Source of the DNA: Hyaloscypha bicolor E
Taxonomy: Eukaryota > Ascomycota > Leotiomycetes > Helotiales > Hyaloscyphaceae
Assembly (NCBI RefSeq): GCF_002865645.1
Contig: NW_020194518.1
Location: 1,177,463 to 1,241,462, forward strand
Length of the DNA: 64,000 nucleotides
Reading direction: 5' to 3'
Numbering within the stretch: position 1 is the stretch's first letter; every line of letters starts with the position of its first letter. A program made the position numbers and the translations under genes. A model generated the notes under the pieces. That model saw only the letters and a list, made by a program, of their open reading frames with translations, did not search any database and was not told where the DNA came from. Below are positions 23,285 through 33,374 of the stretch, piece after piece.

Positions 23285-23292
23285 GCCGTGAT

Positions 23293-23408
23293 TGTGGCTG
23301 TATTAATATAAAACTGCGCCTAGAAAGGAGTCTTGATGTTACAGTAGCTTTTTAAACCTGCATCAAAGTCGCCCGTGCTTAAATATATCCTGCTGTCCCG
23401 AACTGTCT
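23293..23408. other. Spacer between two repeats
   Basis: No gene or clear repeat recognised. Confidence 0.35.
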
Positions 23409-24362
23409 CCGGACAGTCGAATCGACAGTCGGTTTTAACCCGATTAGTAAAGCGGTGAAGTGTGTTTCAGCCACCCCCGCAGTACTCATCGTTCATACTC
23501 CGTATGATATCTTGACTGAAGATACAGTGACTTTAGTAGTATTCGAGGCCGAATTTGCATCGGGCCAATGTACTATTCACTTGCTTTCCACTGCAATTTT
23601 GTATAGGCCCTATTAATATAGAAAGGACATTTACGGGGGGGAGGGGGGTTTAATAGGCATATCTCGCTTAGTACTATACGTACAAATCTAATATTTTTTC
23701 TCGGCCACCTATAGTAGCTAGTCTTTAATATAATTAAGTAGAAGCTATATATTGAAATTACTATTGGCTTCTGCTTTTTCAGAATCTAAAGTCCTTTTAT
23801 TTCTATAAATTACTCCTGCTAAAGTTATAGCTATATAATAATGGGGTAAGTTAGGGGATATAGCGCCTGCTATAGGGCTCGCTTAGTACTCTAAATCCCT
23901 TGCCCTTAGGGCGCTATCCACTAGCGTAATCTGTACACGCGAAAGTATTACTTTTTAGCCGCCCCCACAGGCCGTTTTAACTAATTTTTTATTCTAGAAT
24001 CGCGAAACCGTATATGCGCTTTCAGAATCTCAAATTATTAGGTCCGTATAATAATTTTTGGGCTAGGTATAGGGCGCGGGAGGGGGGGCCGATTATACGA
24101 GCGGCCATTTTAGTAGGGGGCAAGGGGTAGGGGGCTAGGGGGGGGAAGGACCGTATTTTTTGGGGGGTTGAGGCTTAATTCCCAGGAATTATTAAATATG
24201 GAATTATATATATATATTTAGTTCAGATTTCGAGTTCTTCAGAAGGAATTTCGAAGCTTATCACGCGACCATACAAACCCCCACCAAGTGGCGATAGCGC
24301 TAGAAAACGCGGCAGAATCGAACCTAATCGGGTTAAAACCGACTGTCGATTCGACTGTCCGG
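23409..24362. repeat. 39-bp perfect inverted repeats bounding ~950 bp of AT/G-rich sequence
   Basis: CCGGACAGTCGAATCGACAG(...)CCCGATTAG at 23409..23447 recurs as its exact reverse complement at 24324..24362. No target-site duplication is evident. The interior contains AT-rich debris and long G-tracts but no gene. It may be a decayed transposon or two independent arms. Confidence 0.6.
24070..24175 (+). other. G-rich tract with potential G-quadruplex
   Basis: Runs of 4-8 G's recur at short spacing (GGGAGGGGGGG, GGGGGCAAGGGG, GGGGGCTAGGGGGGGG, GGGGGG). This meets the usual pattern for intramolecular G-quadruplex formation on the + strand. Function unknown; it lies inside the repeat island. Confidence 0.5.
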
Positions 24363-24447
24363 CGACGTTTCGCTGCTGTCCCACATTACGTTCTTCACTT
24401 CTTTACCAGCACGTTTACTTCCAATCCTGCAACAACAGTGTTCAAGC

Positions 24448-24891
24448 ATGGCCCCCTCTGTCCTCGGCATCGGCATCCCTGCTACCTCTGATATGGTCCC
24501 GTTGCTCGCACGAGGTTCTCTGCAAAAATCGCTCAACGTTATGGAAGCTGACATGAACGCCTCTCCTTACGATTGGGAAATGCTGTATATCACGCCAGAT
24601 ATGGCATTTGACCTCTGCACTACTAAGCTTCGTGAGAAGATGTGGGATGTTGTCATGATTGGAAGTAAGTGTTTCCTTTGCGACCCAGGGATAAAATAGC
24701 CAAGGACGCTTTGGTTGATGTCGACGGTGGTAGTGGGCATACGGAAGACCGATGCGGTTGTACCGTTCTTCGAATGCATCGTCAATGCCGTTCATAAGGA
24801 GCTGCCAGAGGCAAAATTTGCTTTCAGCAACAGCATCGAAAAGACGCGGGAAGCTGTTGATCGTGTGTTGGCTAGTGAAGAAGATAGGTAA
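24448..24891 (+). CDS. Small conserved fungal protein of unknown function
   Basis: Two exons, 24448..24664 and 24734..24891, join in phase at a GT-AG intron to give about 124 residues. The layout (VLGIGIPATSDM, WDVVMIGMGIRKTD, PFFECIVNAVHKELPEAKFA, FSNSIEKTREAVDRVL) matches a widespread short fungal family. In that family a beta-alpha-beta start is followed by a WDxVVIGxGIR turn, then an LFExxVNAxxxxxPxAKxxFN segment. I recognise the family by pattern but know no function. No break seen. It is read divergently from nothing nearby; the Zn2Cys6 gene is convergent 200 bp away. Confidence 0.72.
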
Positions 24892-25095
24892 ACGCAATGG
24901 TGAGCGAGCTTTTAAAGAGGTCCGAAGATTTCCACATCAGTGCATTAAAAGGGCCAATGCGCAATGAGAAGCAGGAGGGAAAATCTCGGAAGGCATTCTT
25001 TTTTTGTTACAAATCGAGGTGCAAAAGGACTTGCACTTGATACCGACCTTAGGAACCAATGCTATCAGATTCAAGATCTTCACAAGGCACAGTTT

Positions 25096-26745
25096 TCACA
25101 CGAGTAAAATCCTTGTGCCCAAACTCTTCGTTGCTCTCTTCCAATCACAACCAACCTCCAACTCAGGCTGAGACTGCCTCAACCGCCAACATTCTTCCAT
25201 GACTATCAACCCTTTCCAAGTCATGCCCAAAGGCTGTTTTTGCGCTGCTATTCTCGTTATCAGGCCCCGAAATCTATCGTACAGAGTCTTGCCCGCCATG
25301 CATCCTAGAATCGTAAACGCCCAGTTGACACGAATCACAAGTCCATTTGGAAGCGCTTCCAACATCTGCAAGCTCCGGCTGACACGGAGGACAAGTTCAG
25401 GATCAGCCGTATCGGCGCCGAAGACGACGACGTGCAGATATACCTGCGCAGCGCAAGCGAATTGTAACGTTACCAAACGGCTTTCCGCTTCGCGTGTTGT
25501 CATGTTGAGCACGGATTGTTGTTCCAGCTCCTGCACCTGGTCCACCAGACGAGCAGCCATTGGGATGGCACGTCCAGAAAGCTCTTTTGTGTCTAGCGAT
25601 TGGGTCCGAAGCTGAGAGGTCTTCCAATCAACAAGGCATGTGATCTCTGCGATGTTCGCCATCACCGATGAGTGACATCCCATTATTCCGTGAGTTTTGA
25701 GACCATTGGCGTGAAGATAAGGGATGTAATCAAAGCGTCGAGGAATATGTGAGGGAGATCCGAATGTTGCGTTGGCAATGATGTCGACCCAAATAACGCA
25801 CGTAACATGAAATTCAAGAGTCCTTTGAGTGTCTGGAGACGAGAAGTCCTTCAGTGCCATCTTGAGCGGTGATGAGTGCAATGCAACTTCCTCCTCATCG
25901 CATGACTCTGGAGTGTTGTAGGTGTGAAGTGTGTTCAATAGAGTCATTGTCGCTTGGTGGTGTAACTCCCAGGCCCCCTCCAGCATGCTGAAGATCTCCA
26001 GACTGAGTAGTTGATGCATGACTTCCAATATTTGCATGCCCATCCTGACCCCATCTCCGGGCGCATGTCTCTGCTGATTGAAATGTGCAATGATCGTCTG
26101 TAGACCACACGCAGCGATAGCCTGCCGCTCCGTCACCTCTAAACTCAACCCAATGCTATTTATCTTCTCTGGTTCGCGAAGTGAGGCATCGAAACAGGCA
26201 CTAACACTTAAAGCAGCGTGATAACGTGCCTTGTTACTGCACAAGCCACTCATGAGCCAGCTATGATCCATTGCAGTAGACATGGGATAGAAGCCGAACT
26301 GTATTGGAAAGATGAAGTCCAAGAAAAGCATGAGCAGGCGTGTATCCTCATGTGGAGGCTTGTGAATGGGCAGCGAGGTGCAGAAGCCACCATCCCACCA
26401 TATAGATTCTGGTGTAGGAGGCCGTTTGCCTCTGATCGTAAGCTCATCGGACTGTTGGCAATTCGAGGCACCTCCCGCCTCCTCCTCTAGCCTGTTTTGG
26501 CCGCTACGTCTGCGAGTTTTGTACTGCACTTCTGCAATGGTTCGAAGCTGTCGAGCTTCTTCAGTAACCATGATCTCTTTCCAGCTCCGCTTTCCCTGCA
26601 TCCAGTCCGGTGGAGGAGCATCGTACCCATAACATTGCAGTTTTCGAATTTGGCAGTTCTCACAGCAGGGATGCTGCTCGTCACATTTCTTCTTGCGGAT
26701 ACGGCAGGTGTAACAGCCAGTCCTGCTTCGTGAGCCTGATGACAT
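25096..26745 (-). CDS. Zn(2)-C6 fungal-type transcription factor
   Basis: Nuclear regulator. A single uninterrupted frame of 549 residues. The binuclear zinc cluster is at the N-terminus: Cys 11, 14, 21, 28, 31 and 38 in GCYTCRIRKKKCDEQHPC and ENCQIRKLQC. The next ~60 residues hold a WMQGKRSWKEIM segment and basic stretches, and the rest is a helical middle domain without a clear catalytic motif, as usual in this class. The target genes cannot be deduced. Neighbours (small conserved protein, SMP-30-like relic) do not form an obvious pathway. No frame break. Confidence 0.93.
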   Translation of the reverse strand: MSSGSRSRTGCYTCRIRKKKCDEQHPCCENCQIRKLQCYGYDAPPPDWMQGKRSWKEIMVTEEARQLRTIAEVQYKTRRRSGQNRLEEEAGGASNCQQSDELTIRGKRPPTPESIWWDGGFCTSLPIHKPPHEDTRLLMLFLDFIFPIQFGFYPMSTAMDHSWLMSGLCSNKARYHAALSVSACFDASLREPEKINSIGLSLEVTERQAIAACGLQTIIAHFNQQRHAPGDGVRMGMQILEVMHQLLSLEIFSMLEGAWELHHQATMTLLNTLHTYNTPESCDEEEVALHSSPLKMALKDFSSPDTQRTLEFHVTCVIWVDIIANATFGSPSHIPRRFDYIPYLHANGLKTHGIMGCHSSVMANIAEITCLVDWKTSQLRTQSLDTKELSGRAIPMAARLVDQVQELEQQSVLNMTTREAESRLVTLQFACAAQVYLHVVVFGADTADPELVLRVSRSLQMLEALPNGLVIRVNWAFTILGCMAGKTLYDRFRGLITRIAAQKQPLGMTWKGLIVMEECWRLRQSQPELEVGCDWKRATKSLGTRILLV

Positions 26746-27506
26746 TTGATACCTGTCTCTGGGAGATCCGATAGTACAATTATCGACGCAGTAGCGCAGG
26801 ATTTGGAAGTGACCGGTCTACCCTGCAGTGATAAATGCTTACGTGCAAGTGGGCCCCTTTAGTCGCGACGTTAAGTCCGACTATTATCTGCAATAGCATT
26901 ATTCAGCTGCGGTAGTGGCCAAAACTGGTCCTATTCCCATAAAGGTTAGCTGAGCCGCGGTCAATATTCGGTACCGAACAGAGGCTAAGGATTCCCTGCC
27001 CCAGGGGGGCTTCTACTGCACCCCACTCCGCTCACCTCAACCCGCCAACGGCAACGCCGGCAGCCAACTCACGGCGATTCTGAACCGTGGGCAGACTTGT
27101 GCATACTGATTTTCAATTATAGCCTGTCCACTAATTACCCGCTGAGCATGTACCTCCAATCAAAACGGCTACGGAGCCGCCGTCGAATCTCCCGTGGCCA
27201 CTGATTCTTTTACCTGAATGTATTGTGCCCATGGAACCATGTATTTCATGCATATTCCAGTCACTTAGCCAATGGGCCATCGCGAGATTTTTGAGTTGCT
27301 ACAAAAAAGTCCCAGTTTAGTCGCAGAATCCTCATGTAAGCCTGCCTAGCCTTCTGTAAGTTGGTTAAAAATAGTGCTGCAAAGCCTAATAAGAATGGTA
27401 CTTAAGGTCTCGAACTTCTCACTTGAACTAATTGCTATTCCCTTTTGCACGAACGTATCCCTGCCTCATTATTCTTATCATCAGAGAGCTCTTCAAAATC
27501 GTTACC
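26746..27506. other. Divergent intergenic region
   Basis: About 760 bp between the divergently read Zn2Cys6 and SMP-30-like genes, presumably with both promoters. No gene seen. Confidence 0.45.
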
Positions 27507-28466
27507 ATGGCGGAAATCAGTGCCCTCGACCCCCTCCTCCCCTCTCGTGTGGTTCACCAGTTCCCCATGCCTTCGTGGGTTGAAAATCTCGCTATATGAT
27601 CTAACGGGCAGATTGTCGTCACTTTTTCTTCAGCACCTGAAGTTTTCCTTGTCGGTCCCACCGATCCCTCCAAAACCGTCCTGATCCACAAATTCCCCGA
27701 CGTCTCAGGTATGGCCGGGATCATTGAAGTGGAGCACGACAAGTTCTACGTTGCAGGAGGCAACTTCGATCTCAGCACTTTCGTCAACCAAACAGGATCT
27801 TATAAGTTATGGGAAGTAGACATGACCAATTTCGAAAGTGATGGTAACGCTGCTGTCAAAGAGGTCATGAAACTTGAGAAGGTCGGCCTTCCGAATGGAA
27901 TGGAGGTACTTTCGAAATCCGAAAAGATTATTCTCGCTGCCGATTGTGAAGCCGGTGCCGTGTTCAAGATTGACCTTGCAAACGAGACGCATGAGATAGC
28001 GATTCAAGTTGACGAGATGAAGAATCCCGAGAAACCTTTCATACCCATCGCCGTCAACGGTATTGCGATCCACAAGGAATACCTCTACTGGACCAACACT
28101 TCCAAGGAACTTTTCTGCCGAATCAAAATCCACAAAGACGGCAAAGCCGCTGGAGACGTTGAAATCATAGACCAAGGGCTCATAGGCGATGATCTCTGCT
28201 TCGATCGTGACGATAATGCTTGGATTGCACGGAACCCGTTCAATACTATCACCGTGGCAAAGGCAAAGGGTGGCCTTGTGACTGTTGCTGGGAAAAAAGA
28301 CCGATTGGAGATTGCTGGGGTAACTGCGTGCCAATTCGACAGAAAAAGCGGCAACGAGCATATGCTCTACGTTGTTACGAATGGCGGTCTAGGAGGACCT
28401 GTCAATGGAAGCGAGGTTGAGGGCGGGAAGGTCTCGGTCATTGACACCTCGTCGTTCAAAGCTTGA
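27507..28466 (+). pseudogene. SMP-30/gluconolactonase-like beta-propeller with one in-frame TGA at codon 31
   Basis: The frame from ATG 27507 to 28466 is 320 codons. The family expects W(V)ENLAVRxNGxxL near the start; here the sequence reads WVENLAI, TGA (27597..27599), SNGQIVVTF. A CGA-to-TGA transition would produce exactly this. Everything after is intact: LVGPTDPSKTVLIHKFPDVS, VAGGNFDLSTFVNQTGSYKL, LPNGMEVLSKSEKIILAADC, FIPIAVNGIAIHKEYLYWTN, IGDDLCFDRDDNAWIARN and TACQFDRKS. No intron can remove the TGA. It could be a recent pseudogene, a readthrough case, an allele in this strain or a base error. If translated, it is probably a secreted or cytosolic lactonase-type propeller. Confidence 0.75.
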
Positions 28467-28787
28467 TGATTCGGCCCAATAGTTAGCGTGTTTGGGTTAG
28501 TATTCAGCTGGAGTGGCATAGCACAGTACCATGAAATAGAGTCCATTTTCTGGATAGAGTCGTGTCCGAAATGAAATGCCACGTACTTTGATGTTTACTC
28601 CTCGTGATGATTTATTTTGGTATGTTTCTGCCGAACCCCAACTACTGAGTGCAGTGTGGGCTCCGATAGGCTCGATAACCGATCGATAGATAATCACGCT
28701 AATTGGTCGATAATAGTGGGTCCATTTTTTTTTAGCGATGGTTACAGGGCCAGTGCGCAGTAATTTTTTTAATTTTTTTTAGCGATA
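28467..28787. other. Spacer, no gene seen
   Basis: About 320 bp between the SMP-30-like relic and the MITE. T-rich tracts (28725..28780) only. Confidence 0.4.
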
Positions 28788-29403
28788 TAATAGTCGGTTC
28801 GTCCTCCTTTGCTCGCTTTGCTCACAGTCGGGGAAACCAAGTGTCCCGCGAAAGCAAGTGTCCCGTTGAGATTTTTGTATGGGAAACCCTACCACAATTG
28901 AAAAAAATCGCTAGAAGCATCGCAAAACAGGCTTAAAATTATTAATTATAACCACGCTACCCATTTATACTTTATTCTAACGTAATGAAAATGTTTATCT
29001 ATATATATTCTTTTATCTTAATGATTATAAGGTCGTATATTATAAAGGTGGTAAAGCTATTCCTGCTTTTTATTGGTTTTTGCGACAAAAAAGTGGTTGA
29101 AAAGTAGCCAATTTCATTGCAAATAGGCTTAAAATTATTAATTATAATTATACTACCCCTTTAAACTTTATTCTAACATAATGCAACTGTTTATCTATAT
29201 ATATTCTTTTATCTTAATAATTATAAGGCTGTATATTGTCAAGTTAGTGGAGCTATTCTTGTTTTTAATAGTGTGTTTGACCGAGAAGTGGTTATTTTGG
29301 TGGGGTTCCTATACAAAAATCTCAACGGGACACTTGCTTTCGCGGGACACTTGGTTTCCCCGACTGTGAGCAAAGCGAGCAAAGGAGGACGAACCGACTA
29401 TTA
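28788..29403. mobile_element. Tc1/mariner-like MITE, 616 bp, perfect 93-bp inverted ends and internal duplication
   Basis: Arms 28788..28880 and 29311..29403 are exact reverse complements over 93 bp, including a TA at each outer edge that fits a TA target-site duplication. The outer ends read ATAGTCGGTTCG and its complement. The interior is AT-rich and consists largely of two direct copies of a ~180-bp segment with a period of about 197 bp (28923..29112 and 29120..29300), diverged by substitutions. No transposase. It sits between the SMP-30-like relic and the two-exon unknown. Confidence 0.87.
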
Positions 29404-29677
29404 GGCCTCATACCGCCTTTACCGCAGAATCGCTAAAAATCGCTTCCCTATAATTTACCGTCTCCTTACTGTTCGTCGCTGCTCCGACAATCCCTTCTAG
29501 GTGTTCTCCGACGCAAGCTTCCTCAGGAGAAAATCTCCTACCGTCACGGCACCCTCACTCTTGTCCAATTCTTTGTGCAGGCCTGACCTAGTCTTCGCTC
29601 TACGAAGAACCGAATTTCAAGCTTTGCCTTCCGGTCTCTCCTTTCTAGTACGGATCCTCTCTTCAGTCTTCTTCGTC
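29404..29677. other. Upstream region of the two-exon gene
   Basis: Short spacer after the MITE. A frame continuous with the downstream gene extends up here but has no ATG before 29678. Confidence 0.35.
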
Positions 29678-30520
29678 ATGAAGGTGGTTCGACGAGACCC
29701 CTCAAATCCTAGCACGAGGTCCTACCACGCTGTACCACCTCCTGAAGGCCCTGTTTGGAATCGTCAGGATGGGATACATTGGAAAGTGGGTAGTCACCCG
29801 TGGCTGCTCAATTTCGCAGCGATGTGGGAAATCAATCTTGGGGAATCCGTACGCGAATCCTTAAAAACACTCCATGATGCCGCACAACTCCTCAGTTGCT
29901 CTATTTTTAGCGGAAATTCGCTGGAAACGCTCTGGAGTACCGAGTATTCTGGTGTGGATAAATCACAAGAAATTGACTACGTTCGCAACTTTAGAGCCCA
30001 CCAAGCCTTCCTGGAGATCGAACGTTGCGACTGCAAAGTTTTCGCAGACAGGTTGACAATTTTGTCAAATGTGACAGGGTTTTAATGTGGATTCTCTCAG
30101 ATACACTTTGAGAGCTATAGCTTCACCTTGGTCTCACTTCTCGTCACCAACGAAAGTTTCCCTTCAGCCCTTGTCCGAACGAACGACGAACGTCCACGGG
30201 ACCTGTTTTCTCGCCCTGTCTCTGCAATGGACTTGATTGTACATGCATGTAATATAAAAGCATTGATCGCAAAGGGCAAGGCATTGCGGCTTGAATTGCA
30301 TAATCTCTCGGGAGCTTTGGAAGATGTCTTTGGAAAAGACATAACCCAGCCTGAATCAATCGAAGAGGCAGTCCAAGATTTAATGAAGGGTCTCTATTCA
30401 GACGGTCACGAGGATCCACCGGAATATCTATCGGCTCTGGAAATGAAAAACATCAGAAGCACGAGCACCGTCCCTTTGTCTTCGACTATCGGCGAAATTC
30501 TGGGGGCAATTGTCCTGTGA
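29678..30520 (+). CDS. Two-exon gene of unknown function
   Basis: Exon 1 (29678..30078) and exon 2 (30121..30520) join in phase across a 42-bp GT-AG intron to give about 266 residues. Exon 1 is the better conserved-looking part (GPVWNRQDGIHWKVGSHPWL, EINLGESVRESLKTLHDAAQ). Exon 2 has a helical segment (NIKALIAKGKALRLELHNLS) and an acidic one (ESIEEAVQDLMKGLYSDGHE). I recognise no family or signal peptide. A frame with ATG does not exist upstream of 29678, so the start is the first in-frame ATG. Confidence is moderate because no homology could be checked. Confidence 0.5.
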
Positions 30521-31089
30521 ATCACGTGGACAACGTTGGCCTGGATCATAACCCCGGCAAGACTATCGCAGGTAACGGCATACGGACGAACCAGCTTAAG
30601 GAAGACGATACTTTTACTGCATTTGGTGGAGCTTGCCGTTGGCGTTCTGGGTCTATTGACAAGTTTTTTAATGGAATAGGTAGCAATCGATTTTATGAAC
30701 CAGTTCATGTCACTGCCGTTGAACCTTCCACCACCCTGCAACTTCCCGTCCACTTCCTTGCCTGTTTAACGTTTCTTCCCTAGGCCAACACTTTTATTCT
30801 GCAGAAGATTTAGCAATGGGTTAAAGTGTACGATGCGATTAACGTAAGATGCATAAACTGCAGAATTTTCCGCCACAGCAGCCCCCTAGTAAGAATTATG
30901 CTGGCTTGTGTCAGGCTGCCATAGCCCTTAAGTCAACAACGAACTAGTTTCCACCATCATCATCATCAAAAGTATTTTCCTTCTTCCCCACTTAATATTA
31001 CACTACTCGTTTTCTCTCAAAACTCGACATTAATTATCTGACATCAAACAACCCAAGCTATAACCTCAAGTCTCCTGTCCACACACAAC
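30521..31089. other. Intergenic, no gene seen
   Basis: About 570 bp. A frame at 30517..30783 follows the previous stop without ATG support or recognisable domain. Confidence 0.4.
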
Positions 31090-32011
31090 ATGAGCTCAAA
31101 CGACTCTTCAACAACCAGAACCCCTCCATCCGAGTCACAGCTTCACCAAGCATCTGCTCTCTCACCACATCAACAGACTTTTACCCACTTCACCCGCCTC
31201 CCCCCAGAACTCCGCAACAAAATCTGGCACCTCTCTCCCCCGGCCCCCACCTCATCCACCTCACCACCCCCTCTCCACCCTCGCATCAACAGTGGGGTTC
31301 GCTTGTCCTTCAGCAAAACAGCCTGTTTCCCCATATTTAAATCAACCCACATGCTTTCCATCCGCCACGAATCCCGCGCCATCGCTCTCCCGCTCCACAC
31401 CTTCGTCACGTACCTGCATCCGCGGTATCTTGTCCCTTTCTCCCGAGACGAAGATATAGTTGTCATGGATCTCTAGACCTTAAAGCCGTTCATGCGGCTC
31501 AGGGCGTAGAAGATTAGAGATGAAGGGTATACGCTAAGGTGAGGACGGGTGGTGCGGAGATCGGGGGTGCAGTGTGGTGAGGCTAGGCGGTTGGGAGACG
31601 ATGCGGAGAGCAGTCGGTTTAAGTTTTTGATCTTGCAAACGCTCGGGTATTTTGGGCATTTGGAAGAGGTGTTTTGTGTTGGGTGGGAGAGGGGAAGGCG
31701 TAGGGGAGGAAGGAAGATGGAAGGAGTTGGAGCTGGAGAGGAACTTGACTGAGGAGAGGTATCGGTTGAGGATGTTGGGATTGGGTGGTATGCCTGGAGT
31801 TAATCAGGGTGATAAGCCGGTGATGAGGATACCGAGGGTCGTTAGTTGGAGTATTGGGATAGCTGAGGGAGAGGAGGAAATGGAGGACATGATTTTGGGG
31901 ATGGAGAGGTTGGGTGATAGGGGTGAGGTGAGCTGTGCGAAGTATTGGCATTGCCATGAATTGGTGGAACTGTGGCGAAGCTGTAAGAATCTCTCAGGCA
32001 GATGTGGGTGA
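31090..32011 (+). pseudogene. 2EXR-domain protein relic
   Basis: The N-terminal domain FTHFTRLPPELRNKIWHLSP at about residues 33-52 is the 2EXR opening (LPPELRxxIW) of a fungal family of unknown role. The frame then has a TAG at 31474..31476 and two more in-frame stops (TAG near 31507, TGA near 31540), yet it stays coding-like: TLKPFMRLRA, FKFLILQTLGYFGHLEEVFC. Further coding-like text continues in another frame (NLTEERYRLRMLGLGGM, IPRVVSWSIGIAEGEEEM) to 32011. So the gene has at least three nonsense codons and one frameshift. The position just upstream of an intact hydrolase has no evident meaning. Confidence 0.65.
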
Positions 32012-32269
32012 AAAACGGTCTGTTTAGTGGGCAAGGAGAAAGGGAAGTATACCCTTAGGTGGAGTGAAAGCTGTGGTGCGTAACGGATAAAACTCTGGCG
32101 CAAAATCAGGAGACATTAACCCAAAGACGAGAGACGGTATGGATAGTTTATTTCATTACAGAGTGGAGTTTTATCGGCACTACCATGCTCATCTAACCTT
32201 ACATTTCTTTCTTTCCTTCTTTTTGTAACCCGATGGAAGTTCCCACAGGAGAATGGTCCACCAGTTTGT

Positions 32270-33028
32270 CTATCCCACGAACGCTGCGACTGCCTCCTCG
32301 ATGAACTTCGCAGTCTCCTCCGGCTTACTCAACATTGGGCTATGACTACTCTCAACCTCTCGCACGGTAATATCACCCCCGGCATCCTTGGCCACCTGAA
32401 CAAGATACTTCTGGGCCTCAAACGGGAACGCTTTATCCTGGCTTGTAGCCAGATACCAGGCTGGGATATCCATCCACCCCGCGTAAGCGTGCTCTCCACC
32501 CTCCTTATGCATCAACGGCCTCGAAGCCTGCTTCGTGAGCTTCCCAACCCAGTATTCACCCTCTTCGACGGGAAGATCGTGATAGAACAATTCCCTTGGT
32601 TCAGCGACCAAGACTGCAAATCCGCTCTCTTCATCGACTTTCCAAGATGGAGGAGGCGAGCCGCCGAGTCCGTCGATGAAAGACACTCCTGAAGGGCCGA
32701 AACCAGATGCCATGGAGGCAATGCCAATGACACGTCCCGATGTCTCGCTTGATGAGGATGTCCCTTTGACTGCGCTGCAGCCAACGGCACCACCATAGGA
32801 GTGGACTACAACGACGACATTTCGTCCCTGTCTAGTCTCCGAGAGGATTGCATCGCGTACTGCTTCGATGTCATCGAAGAATGTTGTCGAGGGGTTGGAG
32901 AGGGTCGAGGGAAGGATTACGGGTATGCATTTGTAGTCCTTTGCTTCGAGAAGTGAAGTAACCTTGTTCCAGGCTTCGGGGGTGTGCCATGCTCCTGGGA
33001 CTAAGACCAGTGTAGGTTTGGAAGACAT
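32270..33028 (-). CDS. Alpha/beta hydrolase-fold protein
   Basis: A 252-residue single-exon cytosolic hydrolase or esterase. Start at 33028. The oxyanion region is LVLVPGAWHTPEAW (residues 7-20). The nucleophile elbow is HSYGG with Ser77, preceded by a run of Val, and the C-terminal catalytic His is in VESSHSPML (about residue 229), with the acid presumably in between. The length and motif order match the short fungal alpha/beta hydrolases related to salicylate or methylketone-type esterases; substrate unknown. The 5' leader is pyrimidine-rich on the coding strand. No break. It lies between two 2EXR-type loci, one dead and one alive. Confidence 0.9.
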   Translation of the reverse strand: MSSKPTLVLVPGAWHTPEAWNKVTSLLEAKDYKCIPVILPSTLSNPSTTFFDDIEAVRDAILSETRQGRNVVVVVHSYGGAVGCSAVKGTSSSSETSGRVIGIASMASGFGPSGVSFIDGLGGSPPPSWKVDEESGFAVLVAEPRELFYHDLPVEEGEYWVGKLTKQASRPLMHKEGGEHAYAGWMDIPAWYLATSQDKAFPFEAQKYLVQVAKDAGGDITVREVESSHSPMLSKPEETAKFIEEAVAAFVG

Positions 33029-33374
33029 GACGAAGACGTGAAAGATGTGAGGAGAAAATGAGTTGAGGCGTATTCAGTGTTGAGAGGTTGAGAGGTTGAA
33101 GAAAGAAAGGGAAGTGGGTGAACTTTGGAGGAGGAATGCTGGAACTCGAAAAGTAGTACAAATACTTGAGACCCTAATCCCCATCACGATTGGCATGTTT
33201 TGGTTGGCCGATAATTATCCATGAAATTTTGTGTAACCTCCGGGACCTTTTCGTGGGCGGCGGTGCATCGCTCAACTAGCTGAATGCGGATGGAGGTCGA
33301 GATATTTTTGCGGATCCGGGGTGCGGGACGGGACGGCTGGCTTTGGAACGTTACTCTTTGTGGCGGCCCTGTGA
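33029..33374. other. Intergenic, no gene seen
   Basis: Upstream of the hydrolase and downstream of the 2EXR gene. Short frames only. Confidence 0.4.
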
